64,000 nucleotides of DNA, taken from positions 1-64,000 of IMG/VR virus record IMGVR_UViG_3300047552_001072. One strand, 5' to 3'. A program made the translations under genes and the position numbers. Numbering within the stretch: position 1 is the stretch's first letter; every line of letters begins with the position of its first letter. The notes under the pieces were generated by a model, which was not told the origin of the DNA, did no database searches, and saw only the letters and a list, made by a program, of their open reading frames with translations. Below, one piece after another: positions 18,240 through 29,300 of this stretch. The DNA comes from a virus.

Positions 18240-20696
18240 ATGAATAAAAAGAAAAAAATAAATTTTAAACAGTGGCTTGCATGTGGAGGTAAAATGAAGT
18301 ATAACAGAGGAGGAGAATCTGGTACTGGGGTAATAGCTAACACAAATGCTACTAGTGGATACGTAGAACCAGAAAGATATGTATACGATGAAAACGCAAA
18401 TACACAAAGAACTATTGGTTCGGTTATCTCTGGTGTAGGTGGAGTTGCTGCTGCCGCTAATCCTATTGTAGGTGCTATATTAGGTGCAGTAGGTGGTATT
18501 GTTTCAAGTACAGCACAACCACAAATTGTGGAAAAGCAAAGACAAAATACTAATCCTTATGGGTATAAGTTAGGAGGATTAATGCAAAACTTAGATGATC
18601 CTATTAGAGATCCTGTTACAGGAAAAATAATTGGATATACATCTAGAGCTAAAAGATCTGAAGTTACTCCTACAGTAGATAACAGTACTACTAAATACTA
18701 CGAAGAGATATATGAAGAAAAGAATGAACATCAAAGAATGTATGAGTTAGGATTAACAGGAAATAGATCTAATAGTACAGACGTAAAAGAAACTATATCT
18801 AAAGAAGAACGTGCCAGAAGAGATGCAGAAGTTGCTGCAGAAATATCTAAAATAAATAAAAAAGAATATGTTAATGGTGGTGATCTTGAAGCAATAAGTA
18901 ATGATTCAATTCAAGTAGATGCTGATAATCCTTCATTAACAGATTCTGTAGAAACAGATAAGGCTTTTTTAGATCATAATGAAGTTGTTACTGGATCTAG
19001 AGTTTATAGTGATTCTTTGATTAATCCAAATACTGGAAATAGTTTTGCTAAAGATGAATCAAGATTACAGAAAATATTAGGTAAGATTCAAAAGAATAAA
19101 GAAAGATCTGGGGATACAGAATATAAAGACGAAGAATACTTGAATAGAAATTCTAAAGCTTTATTTGAAACTCAAGAACAAGTTGCACAAATGATGGGAT
19201 TACGTAATGAAGATGGTACACCTAAACAAGAAGGTGGTATGAAGTTTGGTGGAAAGATGGATCCTCCAAAAGGTAATCCTATAGAAGAGATGATTCTTAA
19301 TAAAATTATGTTACTTAAGAATCAAGATAAGCCTATGGTAAAAAGATTGTTAAGTTCTGATCCACAAGTTATAAATAATGATACAGGAGAATCAATGAAA
19401 GCTTCTGAAGCTCGTGGAGCAAAAAGTATTTCTACACATGTTATGACAGATAGTTATAACGATGGAAGTTATACACAAGTATTTCCAACAGTATCAGAAG
19501 ATTCTAAAGGTAAGTTATCTCATAATGAAGATGTATTTAAAGCTTTGGACTCAGGGGATTATATGAATGTTCCAGCTAATATGGCAGAAAAATTTGCAAA
19601 GACAGGTTATAAACAAGGAGCAAAAGGACTCAATGAAGATGTGGGGTATAAATTTAAATTTGGAGGAATGATTGGTAAGAAGAAACCTAAGTATATTGGT
19701 GGTGGACCTATTAAAGATCCTACTAATTTATTTGGACAAGAAGTAGAACTAGGTTCTGGTGAGAACTTATTTGGAAATACAACTTATCCAGATTTTGTTT
19801 CTCCTGGATTACGTACTCAATTAAATACAGATAATCTTACGACACTACCATCAGGACAACTAACACTACCTGAATCAGAATATGATACATTTACAGGTGT
19901 TAAGAAATCTTTACTAGGATTAAATAATTATAATCCAGGCACTACATCAAGTTCAGTAATAGAACCTAATGTTAGTGAAAATGCTAGTACTAATAATACT
20001 GTAGGAGCAGGTAAAACTTTAATGGATAGATTAGGTGGAGCTACAGCAAGTGAAACTACAGGAGCTAAGAAGTTTAATGAATTTCCATTTGGCGAAGTAG
20101 GTACTGGGGTAGGTTTAGTATCAAACATAATCAATAAACTTACTAATAAACCTACTAATGTAGATTATGCTGATATTGGTAAACCTGAATTAGATATGCA
20201 AGAGAAAGCATTACAAGGTTTACGTAGAGGAGAATCTACAGCACTTGCGGATGCAACTATGGAAGGTAAAGTGGCTAAAGAAAATCTTGATGCAAGATCT
20301 TTACAAACACGTAATGCTAACTTAAGAAATATTGCTACAGGGATAGCTAAAGCCAAAGCAGGAATCAGAGATAACTTTGCTAATAGAATGGCAGGAGCTT
20401 TAGGACAATTTGGAGCAAGACGCAGTGCATTAGAAGAAGCTAACAGACAAAAGAATATGAATGTTGATGTAATCAATACTCAAGAAGCAGATGCTGTTAG
20501 AACTGAGGCTATGAAGATGGATGAGAATGTTCGTAAGTTATTAATTGAATATCAACTATCACAGAATAATAGAAAGACTAATGACCAATTGTCTAAGTTA
20601 TTAAGAACTCAAAACTTTAAATTTGATCCTAATTCAGAAGAAGGAATTCAATTTATTAAAGTATTAAGTAGACTTCAAAATACTAAAACAGAATAA
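18240..20696 (+). CDS. Cargo or internal virion protein with Gly-Gly motifs
   Basis: This 818-residue protein has a basic N-terminus (NKKKKINFK), a hydrophobic Gly/Ala-rich segment at residues about 59-90 that could insert into membrane, and recurring short motifs of the kind FGGKM, FGGMIG, LGGLM and GGKMKY spread along its length. Residues about 370-475 resemble the small domain of other phage internal proteins with HVMTDSYNDGSYTQVFPT and later NVPANMAEKFA. The last 150 residues are Ala-, Arg- and Lys-rich helices. It precedes another large virion protein and the RNA polymerase polyprotein, as do the cargo proteins of crAss-like phages that are stored in the virion and ejected with DNA. The role is inferred. 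Confidence 0.6.
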   Translation: MNKKKKINFKQWLACGGKMKYNRGGESGTGVIANTNATSGYVEPERYVYDENANTQRTIGSVISGVGGVAAAANPIVGAILGAVGGIVSSTAQPQIVEKQRQNTNPYGYKLGGLMQNLDDPIRDPVTGKIIGYTSRAKRSEVTPTVDNSTTKYYEEIYEEKNEHQRMYELGLTGNRSNSTDVKETISKEERARRDAEVAAEISKINKKEYVNGGDLEAISNDSIQVDADNPSLTDSVETDKAFLDHNEVVTGSRVYSDSLINPNTGNSFAKDESRLQKILGKIQKNKERSGDTEYKDEEYLNRNSKALFETQEQVAQMMGLRNEDGTPKQEGGMKFGGKMDPPKGNPIEEMILNKIMLLKNQDKPMVKRLLSSDPQVINNDTGESMKASEARGAKSISTHVMTDSYNDGSYTQVFPTVSEDSKGKLSHNEDVFKALDSGDYMNVPANMAEKFAKTGYKQGAKGLNEDVGYKFKFGGMIGKKKPKYIGGGPIKDPTNLFGQEVELGSGENLFGNTTYPDFVSPGLRTQLNTDNLTTLPSGQLTLPESEYDTFTGVKKSLLGLNNYNPGTTSSSVIEPNVSENASTNNTVGAGKTLMDRLGGATASETTGAKKFNEFPFGEVGTGVGLVSNIINKLTNKPTNVDYADIGKPELDMQEKALQGLRRGESTALADATMEGKVAKENLDARSLQTRNANLRNIATGIAKAKAGIRDNFANRMAGALGQFGARRSALEEANRQKNMNVDVINTQEADAVRTEAMKMDENVRKLLIEYQLSQNNRKTNDQLSKLLRTQNFKFDPNSEEGIQFIKVLSRLQNTKTE

Positions 20697-20698
20697 AT

Positions 20699-23296
20699 AT
20701 GGCTAGATTTTTTCAGGCTCCCATAGTTCAACCAATGGACTATGGGTTTAAATTACCCTTCAATGAAATTATGGGAGCCCTTAGAATGAAACAACAAGAG
20801 CAAGATACTGCAGTAGCTGAATTAGGTAAAATATATGATGATACAGCAAATAGTCTTGCAGTAGACTACCCTTTGAGAGATGCTTACTTAGCTGATAAAC
20901 AAAGACGTATAGATAGTATAATGTATGATGCACAAGGTAACTTACAAGACTTAACAGGTAAGACCAGAGAGATACAGGCAGAGGCTAGACGTCAAATATC
21001 AGAAAAGAAATCAGGAGGTATTCATTGGGGAGTAGAAGGATCTTTAGATAATAGAACTAAGTATAATGAATCAGTAGAAAAAAATGAAAAGATTACTGCA
21101 GATCAAAAAATATATCTTACTGAAAGATCTGATTATGAGTATAATATTAAAGGTGGTTTAGGTAAACCACAAGGACCTAATGGATTATATAGTGAACAAC
21201 AATTATATCAAGGTATTAAACCTGCTAACTATGTTGATATTGAGAAAGTAGGTGATGGTTATGGTAAAGACGCTGGTGATAGTCAAATACAAATATCTGG
21301 TGTTCAGATAGACCCTAAAACATCTCAAGTACTAGGTGGAGAAGATGGATTATTTAAAGATGTACATAACGGTATGTTTGTACAAACAGGTACTCTTTTA
21401 ACAAAAACATATGATCAAATATTTAATGCTACTGCTAATGGTTTAACAACTAATAAAGAAGCCTTAGAGTATATGGAACAAGAAGCTAGAACTATTGCAT
21501 GGAAAGCAGGAAATAAAAATCCTACCCAAGAACAAATACAGCAACATATTGATACTCGTATACTAGAAGAGTCTGATAGGATAGCACATAAGTATATGTC
21601 TGCTAAATTTCAACCAATGGTATATCAACATTGGAGAAATGCTAAAGCTGCTGATCATAGATATAAGATGGCTCAGATTGATTATGAGAAAGCAAAAGAT
21701 CTTAAACCTATTGAAACTCCAATCAATACTGTTCAAAACGTAATTAATACTAAAGACTTATTTACTAAAAGAACAACCACGGAAGAATCATTAAAAGCTG
21801 CTAAAGAGAAAGTAGCATCTATGACAGGACCTGATGGAAAGTTATTACCAATGTTTGCTTCTGATCCAAGTAGAGTACAAGAGTTTAAAGCTGCACAAAA
21901 TCAAGCAAGACTTGCACAATTACAATTAGATGGGTTAAAGAATACTGAAGATCTTATCTTAAAAAAACAAGGATATAATGATGCTAATATTGCAATAGCT
22001 ACAGTAGAACAAGTACTAGGTAGTTATCTACAAGGTAATGAGGAAAGAGATAAAGTAGTTAAGGAACATTCTAATAGTTTAATATCCTATATTGTTACTG
22101 GAAAGTATAATCTTGCTACTCTTAATCCAGATGATTTAAAAAAGGTTAAAAACTTTAATGATCAAATACAACATTACGCAGGTAATTTTGAAGAAATTGA
22201 AAGAGTATATGATAAGGGAATGAGAGATAGAGCAATCAATCTTATGTCAGGAAACCATCCTAAGGAATTAGAGAAGTTGCTAGGGTCTAGAAACTATGGT
22301 GATGCAAATAATCCTGGAGTATTTATGATGAATCAATTACAATCTTCGTTTAAGAAAAGAAGAGAAGATGCTATTGTTAATGCTTCTAATAATATAAATG
22401 CTACTGGTGGATTAAACTTTACAGCTGAAGGAACAACTTTAACAAGTACTGATAGTCCAACTGCATCCTATTTAACTGCTGTTAACACTTCTGCTACAGA
22501 AGAGTTTAAAAAGAATAACTATGCAGGATTAGTAGTATCTCAAGGGCTATACGCAGGAGAAGAATTCACTCCAGCTACTTTACTTAAAGGTGTTTCTGGA
22601 TATGAAGGTGGACAAGTTAAGTCTATTAAAATAGATGTAATGCCTCAAAATACTTCAGGTATTGGTAGAGGTGGAAAACCTCAATGGAGAATTTCTGGTG
22701 AAATTTTAAACTCTGATGGAAAAAAACCTAAAATTATTGAAATAGTAACTACACTAGATCCTAAGAAAGCATCTTCATTAGTAGCAGCAAGAGATGAAGC
22801 AGCTATGCAAATGTTGGAGAATGTTGCAGATAAGAGATCAGAACAATACGCACAAGAAGTATGGTCATCAGCTACACAGATGTTAGGAGGTAGTACAGAC
22901 TTAATGTATAATATGTTTGATCAATTAGACACTGCAGCAAGTGAAGGGGCAGAACAAGTTATTAAAGATTCTGATGGAAGACCTTTGATAGGTGTAAGAA
23001 AAAACTATGGGGGAACTTGGTCTTTCTTTGAACCGTTTAAAGATTCTAAAGGAGATTGGAAAGTAGAATTTAATCCAGATAGAATTATAAAAGATACAAG
23101 AGCAAATCATTATAATACAGGTAAAACAGAATTTCAACATATTACAGATTTACAAGAACTTGTTGGTGAAAAAGTATATGATATTAAACGTAATAGAAAA
23201 AGCTTAGATTCTCATAGAGCTTTATTTAATTTACCTAGATACGTAGGTGACTCTTCAAGTATGGGGGAAGATCCTAATGCACAAGGAATGAGATAA
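20699..23296 (+). CDS. Large internal virion protein, putative second cargo protein
   Basis: This 865-residue protein starts 2 bases after its neighbour. The N-terminus (ARFFQAPIVQPMDYGFKLPF, residues 2-21) followed by a Gln/Arg-rich helix is typical of the protein encoded just before the crAss-like RNA polymerase. Most of the chain is helical and charged with coiled-coil tendencies. It has no signal peptide and no catalytic motif that I recognise. The position immediately before the polymerase polyprotein suggests it is packaged and delivered together with it. The C-terminus is hydrophilic. Function is inferred only from genomic context and architecture. Confidence 0.6.
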   Translation: MARFFQAPIVQPMDYGFKLPFNEIMGALRMKQQEQDTAVAELGKIYDDTANSLAVDYPLRDAYLADKQRRIDSIMYDAQGNLQDLTGKTREIQAEARRQISEKKSGGIHWGVEGSLDNRTKYNESVEKNEKITADQKIYLTERSDYEYNIKGGLGKPQGPNGLYSEQQLYQGIKPANYVDIEKVGDGYGKDAGDSQIQISGVQIDPKTSQVLGGEDGLFKDVHNGMFVQTGTLLTKTYDQIFNATANGLTTNKEALEYMEQEARTIAWKAGNKNPTQEQIQQHIDTRILEESDRIAHKYMSAKFQPMVYQHWRNAKAADHRYKMAQIDYEKAKDLKPIETPINTVQNVINTKDLFTKRTTTEESLKAAKEKVASMTGPDGKLLPMFASDPSRVQEFKAAQNQARLAQLQLDGLKNTEDLILKKQGYNDANIAIATVEQVLGSYLQGNEERDKVVKEHSNSLISYIVTGKYNLATLNPDDLKKVKNFNDQIQHYAGNFEEIERVYDKGMRDRAINLMSGNHPKELEKLLGSRNYGDANNPGVFMMNQLQSSFKKRREDAIVNASNNINATGGLNFTAEGTTLTSTDSPTASYLTAVNTSATEEFKKNNYAGLVVSQGLYAGEEFTPATLLKGVSGYEGGQVKSIKIDVMPQNTSGIGRGGKPQWRISGEILNSDGKKPKIIEIVTTLDPKKASSLVAARDEAAMQMLENVADKRSEQYAQEVWSSATQMLGGSTDLMYNMFDQLDTAASEGAEQVIKDSDGRPLIGVRKNYGGTWSFFEPFKDSKGDWKVEFNPDRIIKDTRANHYNTGKTEFQHITDLQELVGEKVYDIKRNRKSLDSHRALFNLPRYVGDSSSMGEDPNAQGMR

Positions 23297-23322
23297 TTTT
23301 TTAAACATAAAACAAAAATAAA

Positions 23323-26300
23323 ATGGCAGGACCAAACAAACCACTTCCAAAACCAGAGCCCTACTTAAAAGGTAGAACCTGGATAGTGCCAAGATCAAGA
23401 GTAGTTCTTGATATGATGGAAGAGCATGGTACAAAAGACCCTAATGATGCGGAAAGATGGTCGAATCTGTTGCAAAGAGACCCAGCATACGAAAGTGATG
23501 TTGCGCCTACTATGCGAGAGGGTAATGAGTATACAGCGGAAGATTTCTCCGATCTTCTTACAACAGAACAAAAAGCTTATGGCTTTAGAGGAGATAGAAG
23601 TTACTTAGAAGAGCAAAGAGCTCAAGATCAAAGTAACATAGGCAGATTAATGAGTGGAGTAGGTAGATTTATTCCAGGTACTCTTATTAAAACTGCACAA
23701 GGTATTAATACATCAGCATCATGGTTATATGATTCCTATAATTATTATTTAGGTTCAGGGGAAGACACTAAAACTAGATTTACTGGAACAAGTACACAAG
23801 CATTAGATGATGCTCAAAAAGCAGTTAATGAATTCTTTCCTGTATTTCAAAGACAGTCTTATAAAGATTCTGGATTGTTAGGAACATTAACTAGTTCAGA
23901 ATTTTGGGCTGAAGATATGAATGAAGGAGTTCAATTCTTAGCTTCAATGGGGCTGACTGGAAATGTACTTACAAAAGTACTGGGTGCAGGTAAACTTGGA
24001 ACAACAGGTGCAGCTGTATTGCCAGCAATAGCAGAGGCAGGAGTAGAATCTAAAGGTACATATGAAGCAATTAAGGCTTCATTGCCTGGTGAGAAAAACC
24101 CTCGTACTGGAAAAGAGTTTACTGGTGAGGAAATTGAACAGTTGGCAACAGAGGCAGCTAATAGAGTATTTAATGCTAACGTTGCATTGCATTCAGTTAC
24201 TAATGGTATTCAATTATTTACCTTATCTAACTCTGCTTTTACAAAGAACATAGATAGAATAAGAAAAGATATTGTTGCAGGTAAGACAAGTGCAGAAACA
24301 ATTAAAGCAGGTAGAAGTGCCTTAGCTAATGGTTCTCTTGCTGCTATATCTGAGGGTTTTGGTGAGGAAAATATTCAAACATCTATAAGTATGTTTGAGG
24401 AAGATCTAGCTAAAGAAGGTATATCTGAATTTGATGGTACAGGTTATTTTAATAAATGGCTTGATGGTGTAGTAGGATTTGGTAAAGCAGCTTTAGGTCA
24501 AGATATATCTCAAGATCAAAAAGAACAAATGAAAGCTATCTTAGCAGGTAGTTTAATTGGTGGTGCTCCAGGTGCTGTATCAGGATATAAAGAAGCAGGA
24601 AAACAAAAGGTATTATACGAAACATTAAATGAAGACTTTAAGCGTTTTGTAAAAGATCATGATATTGCAGGAAAGAATTTCTTTGGGGATAGAAACTCAG
24701 TCTATAAACAATTTGAAACAGAAGTAGATGAACTAGATTCTGAAGGTAAACCTACAGGAAAGAAAGTTATTAAGAAAGGAATTATCAATCCAATTACAAA
24801 TGAACCTGAAATAGATTTGGATGTAGCTAGAAAAATGTGGTATCAAACTGTCTGGGATAAGAAAGTATTTGATAGACAAATAGCTCTTACAATGGATGGT
24901 GATTCTCGTCTAGGTACATTTAATAAACATATTGCATTAGCTGGATTAGCTTATCAATATGATAAATTATATACCTCTGATGGTTGGAGTAAAGTAGGTG
25001 AAAAGGCTTTAGAAGAAAGATTAAACAAAGAACCTAATCAAGAGTTAACTGAAGATGAAAGAAAAGAACTTACTCAAATGAAGAGTCAAGTTAAATCTTA
25101 TCAAGATCTTTGGAAAACAATTAACTCTAAATACACATCTAAAGACGAGTTGTCTACTGATAAAGAAGTGGCTGGATTTGCTAAACATTTTAAAGATGTA
25201 ATGTTTTATGAGCATGTTAAATTACGTGCTTATGAAGATATGAAGACTAATCAAAATTTGAGTAAGAAAGATCTAGAATCATTAGATACTATGATTGAGG
25301 ATACTCAAAACTTTATTGAGAAGTTAGAAAATGAGAGAAGTTCTTTTAAAGAGTTTTACACCCAACAATTGAATCCAGTACTAGGTCAAGTTGAAAAGAT
25401 TCAAGCATTACAATCTCAAATAGATAAATCAGAAGATCCTCAAAGAACTGTAGAGTTAATGAATGAGAAACTTAATGAAGAATTTATCTTAGGCGAGACT
25501 CAATATATTAATAGTGAATTTAATACAGCAACAACCTCTACAGCTAGACAAGATGCTTCTAAATTAAAGTTTGGTTCAAGAGATAATGTTCTTTATGAGA
25601 TGGGAATGTCTTATAAGACAGAACTTGATATTAAAGAAAGAGTAGAAGATTTACAAAGCTTAAAAGAAACTTTAGATAAATCAAAAGCAGAGAATGGTTA
25701 TGATCAACAGTTAGAAGATGACTATAGTAAGAAACAAGCAGACTTATTAAACTTCTTTTCATCTAAGAAAGGAGTTGTTAATGAAGAGACTGCTAACTTA
25801 GTTCAACAAGTTATTGAGGAAATCAATTCAGATAATAAATTATTATCAGAACAAATTAATGAATTAAAAAATAACTATCAAAATTCTATTAATGAAATAG
25901 CTAGAATTGAAGAAACTAGTGACGTTGATAAAGGAGCAGCAGATAGAATCAACGATACATTAGATTCATTATATGATACCCTAGCACCTATAGCTGATCA
26001 GAATGAAGAAGTATCTAGAATATTAGAACTTAATTCGGATGCTACTCAAAGGAATAAGCAAGATATGCTTAGTGCATTAGCACAGGCTATTCAAGATAAC
26101 GGAGAAACTAATCCAGATGAATTAGAGAATGCATTAGATAGTGCTATTGATAGAGCAGGTGGAGAGTATATCCAAGATTCATTAGACAAAAAATTTGAAT
26201 ATTTATCTCAACTATTAGAACAAGAAGCTACTATTGATCCTGAAACTAATAGACAAATACAAGTTGAAGTTGCTAAACAAAATACTTTAGATCAAGAAAT

Positions 26301-29300
26301 TCAATCTAAAGAAAAACAGTTACAAGCTAAACAAGCTTTGACTAAAGATTCTATTAATAGAGCTTATACTAATTTAGATAAAGGAGTTAATAATAGAGAT
26401 AATATTATACGTGATAAAGTTAGTAGCCGTTTACATAAAAATAATTCTTATGGTAGAATTGATCATTCTTTACGAATAGAATATACTGAGAATTATTTAG
26501 ATCAAGTAGATGCACAACAGCAAGCATACGAAGCTGATAAAAGTTTTTATAATGAATTAGATACATTAAATAAACTTAAATCAACTTTATTATCTGCAGA
26601 GGCTGTATGGGTTAGTAGAGCAGAAGTTGTATGGAGCAGTCCAGAAAATAATTCTATAGTTAAATCTATAGAAGAAGCATTAGATAAATTAGATCAACTA
26701 ATTGCAGTATCTAAAGAGAATGCAGGTACTAGAGAAAAGATGCTTAAAGAATTTGAGACTAAAGAAGCTGATCAACTATTGGATTCTATAGGATTAAATC
26801 CTGATAGTAGTGTTAAAGATGATTTAATGTTTTCAATGATATTAGAAGTAGTACCAAATGCTACAGAGATTATTGATGCAGCCAAATCAAACATAGAAAA
26901 ATCAGCAGCAGTTAGAGTTGTTATTGATTTATTTAAAATGAATTCTTCTGATGTTCAAAAGGAAAGAATAAAGGAGAAATTAGAAAACGATAGAAAAGTA
27001 AAAGTTGCACAGATTGAGAAAGAACTATCTATTCAAGAAGTACTTTCTAGTCAAGCATATTACACAACACCTGTAGGTTTATTTAGAGATGTATTAATGG
27101 CTAAGGCTATTGAGATTCTTAAAGTAAAGTATACAGGAGAAAAAGAAGGTAAGAATCCTTTATTTATATTTGCAGAAACAGCAGACTTAAATGAATTAGA
27201 AAAAAATATATCTAATTCTAAAGAACTAAATAATTCTGATAAAGATCAAATTAACACATTAATTAGATTACATAAAGAATACTTATCAATATTTAATACA
27301 GTTACTTTATTTAACTCATCTGACTTGTTTTATAAAAATCATGAACAAGAAACAAAGATATTAAATGAATTATCTGATAAAAAAATATTTGAGGTTCCTA
27401 CAAGTGAACAATTACCAATCATTAGAACATTATTAAGATTTCTTAAAATACCTGTAAGTGGACAAGATAGAGGATCACTTAGTTCTATGTGGTCATTCTT
27501 AGCTGGACCAGCAGGTGCAGGTAAAACAAGAATTGTACTTAGTTGGTTAAGTAAGCTTTATGGAGTACCTAAAGAAAAGATTTATGCTTTCTCACATAAT
27601 GATAGTACTAGTCAAGGTATTGCAGACTCTATTAATGGTAAGAAAGGTTCTGCTTCAGAATTTATGACTACTCTAGAATTAGATAAGTTTGATCTTATAG
27701 TAATAGATGAGTTACCATTCTTTATGAATCCTCAAATAAAAGAATTTGAACAAAGAGTATTTGAACATAACAAAACAAGAAAAGATAATCCACTTAGAGT
27801 AGTTGCTTTAGGTGACCCAGGACAAATTAGAAAAGATAGAGGAGCTACAATATCTACTCACTCTGTTCTAACTAATATGAATTATTCTGATCCATTGGTA
27901 TTAACCTTTAGATCTAATGTTCCTTCTATTGTAAACTTGATGAATCAATTTAGAAGAAGAACATCAATAGTTAGTGGATTAAAAGTACAGTCTAATGTAA
28001 TATTTGGTACCAAATTTGATACGAAAGAGCCTACGATAGGTGTACATGCAGGTAAAGTAAAAGATGAGCTTATTGCCGCTTTAAATGCGAATAAAGATTC
28101 AGGTAGATCTAAGGTTATTGTTGTTAATACACAAGAAGATAAACTTAAATATACAAGTGCAGTTGAGAAAACCCCAGTACTAACATATGATGAAGTACAA
28201 GGTATGACATTTGATGAAGTATATGTAGACCTTCAAAGAACAGGAAAAGATCTTAGAGGAGAGGTATTCTCTAATAAGAAAAATGATTTAGAATTTAATA
28301 CAGCCATGTATACAGCAGTATCACGTGCGAGAAACTATGTATTCGTATTAGATCCTACAATGGAAAACTTATTTCCTGATAAAGCTTTAGCAGTTGATAC
28401 TAATAAATTATCTGAACAAAGTAGAGATAACTTTGAGAAGTTAGGTCATAGATTAGATACTGAAAGACAATTAATATCTAAATATATTAAAGAATACAAA
28501 CCTGAAGATATTAAGAAAGAGAAACCTAAAGATGAAAAACATTTAGATACTGGAGATAATATTGAAATAGAAGAAGATCCAGATGGAGAAATTACTCCTG
28601 AATTAGGTGTTGATCCAGTAGAAACTATTGGAGTAAAACAATCTGATACAGATCCAGATTCTGACTTAATGACTCAAGAAGAAGAAATTAGAGACATTAA
28701 AGAAGAGGCTAAAGGAGATAATGTTAAAGGTACTATTATTACTCCACCTATATTAGATGATACTGTTATTGATAAGGACGGTAATTTCTTTTATAAGATA
28801 TTATACCCAACTAATTCTCAACTTAAAAAGAATCCTAAAACTAAAGTACCTGATGTATTGCCTCAAGGTGTAACATTATCAAATGGGGTTATTACAGATT
28901 CAAGTCCAGTAGTGATGGCTGTTACCTATGATGGATCTATACTGGTACTAGGTCAAGTACAACAAAATGGTGTATTCACTAATAGATGGAAACAACTAGG
29001 AGTAATATCTGAAAAAGATAAAGAAAGTACATTCTATCAAAAGTTTGCTAGAGATAATGAATATAAAGCTACTAAAAATGGAGATTATATTAGATATAAT
29101 GAAGATACTGGAGAGCTAATGAATATTAGTCCTGTGTATGATTCTAATGGAAGATACGTATCTAATGGAGGAAATAATGCTTTTATACTCTCTGGTACAA
29201 TTATTGAATCTAATCCTGTAACTTATACATTCAAGGAAGAACCTACACATAAAGGTTTTATTAATGAAGTATTAGATAAATTTAGAAAAGGATTTAATGT

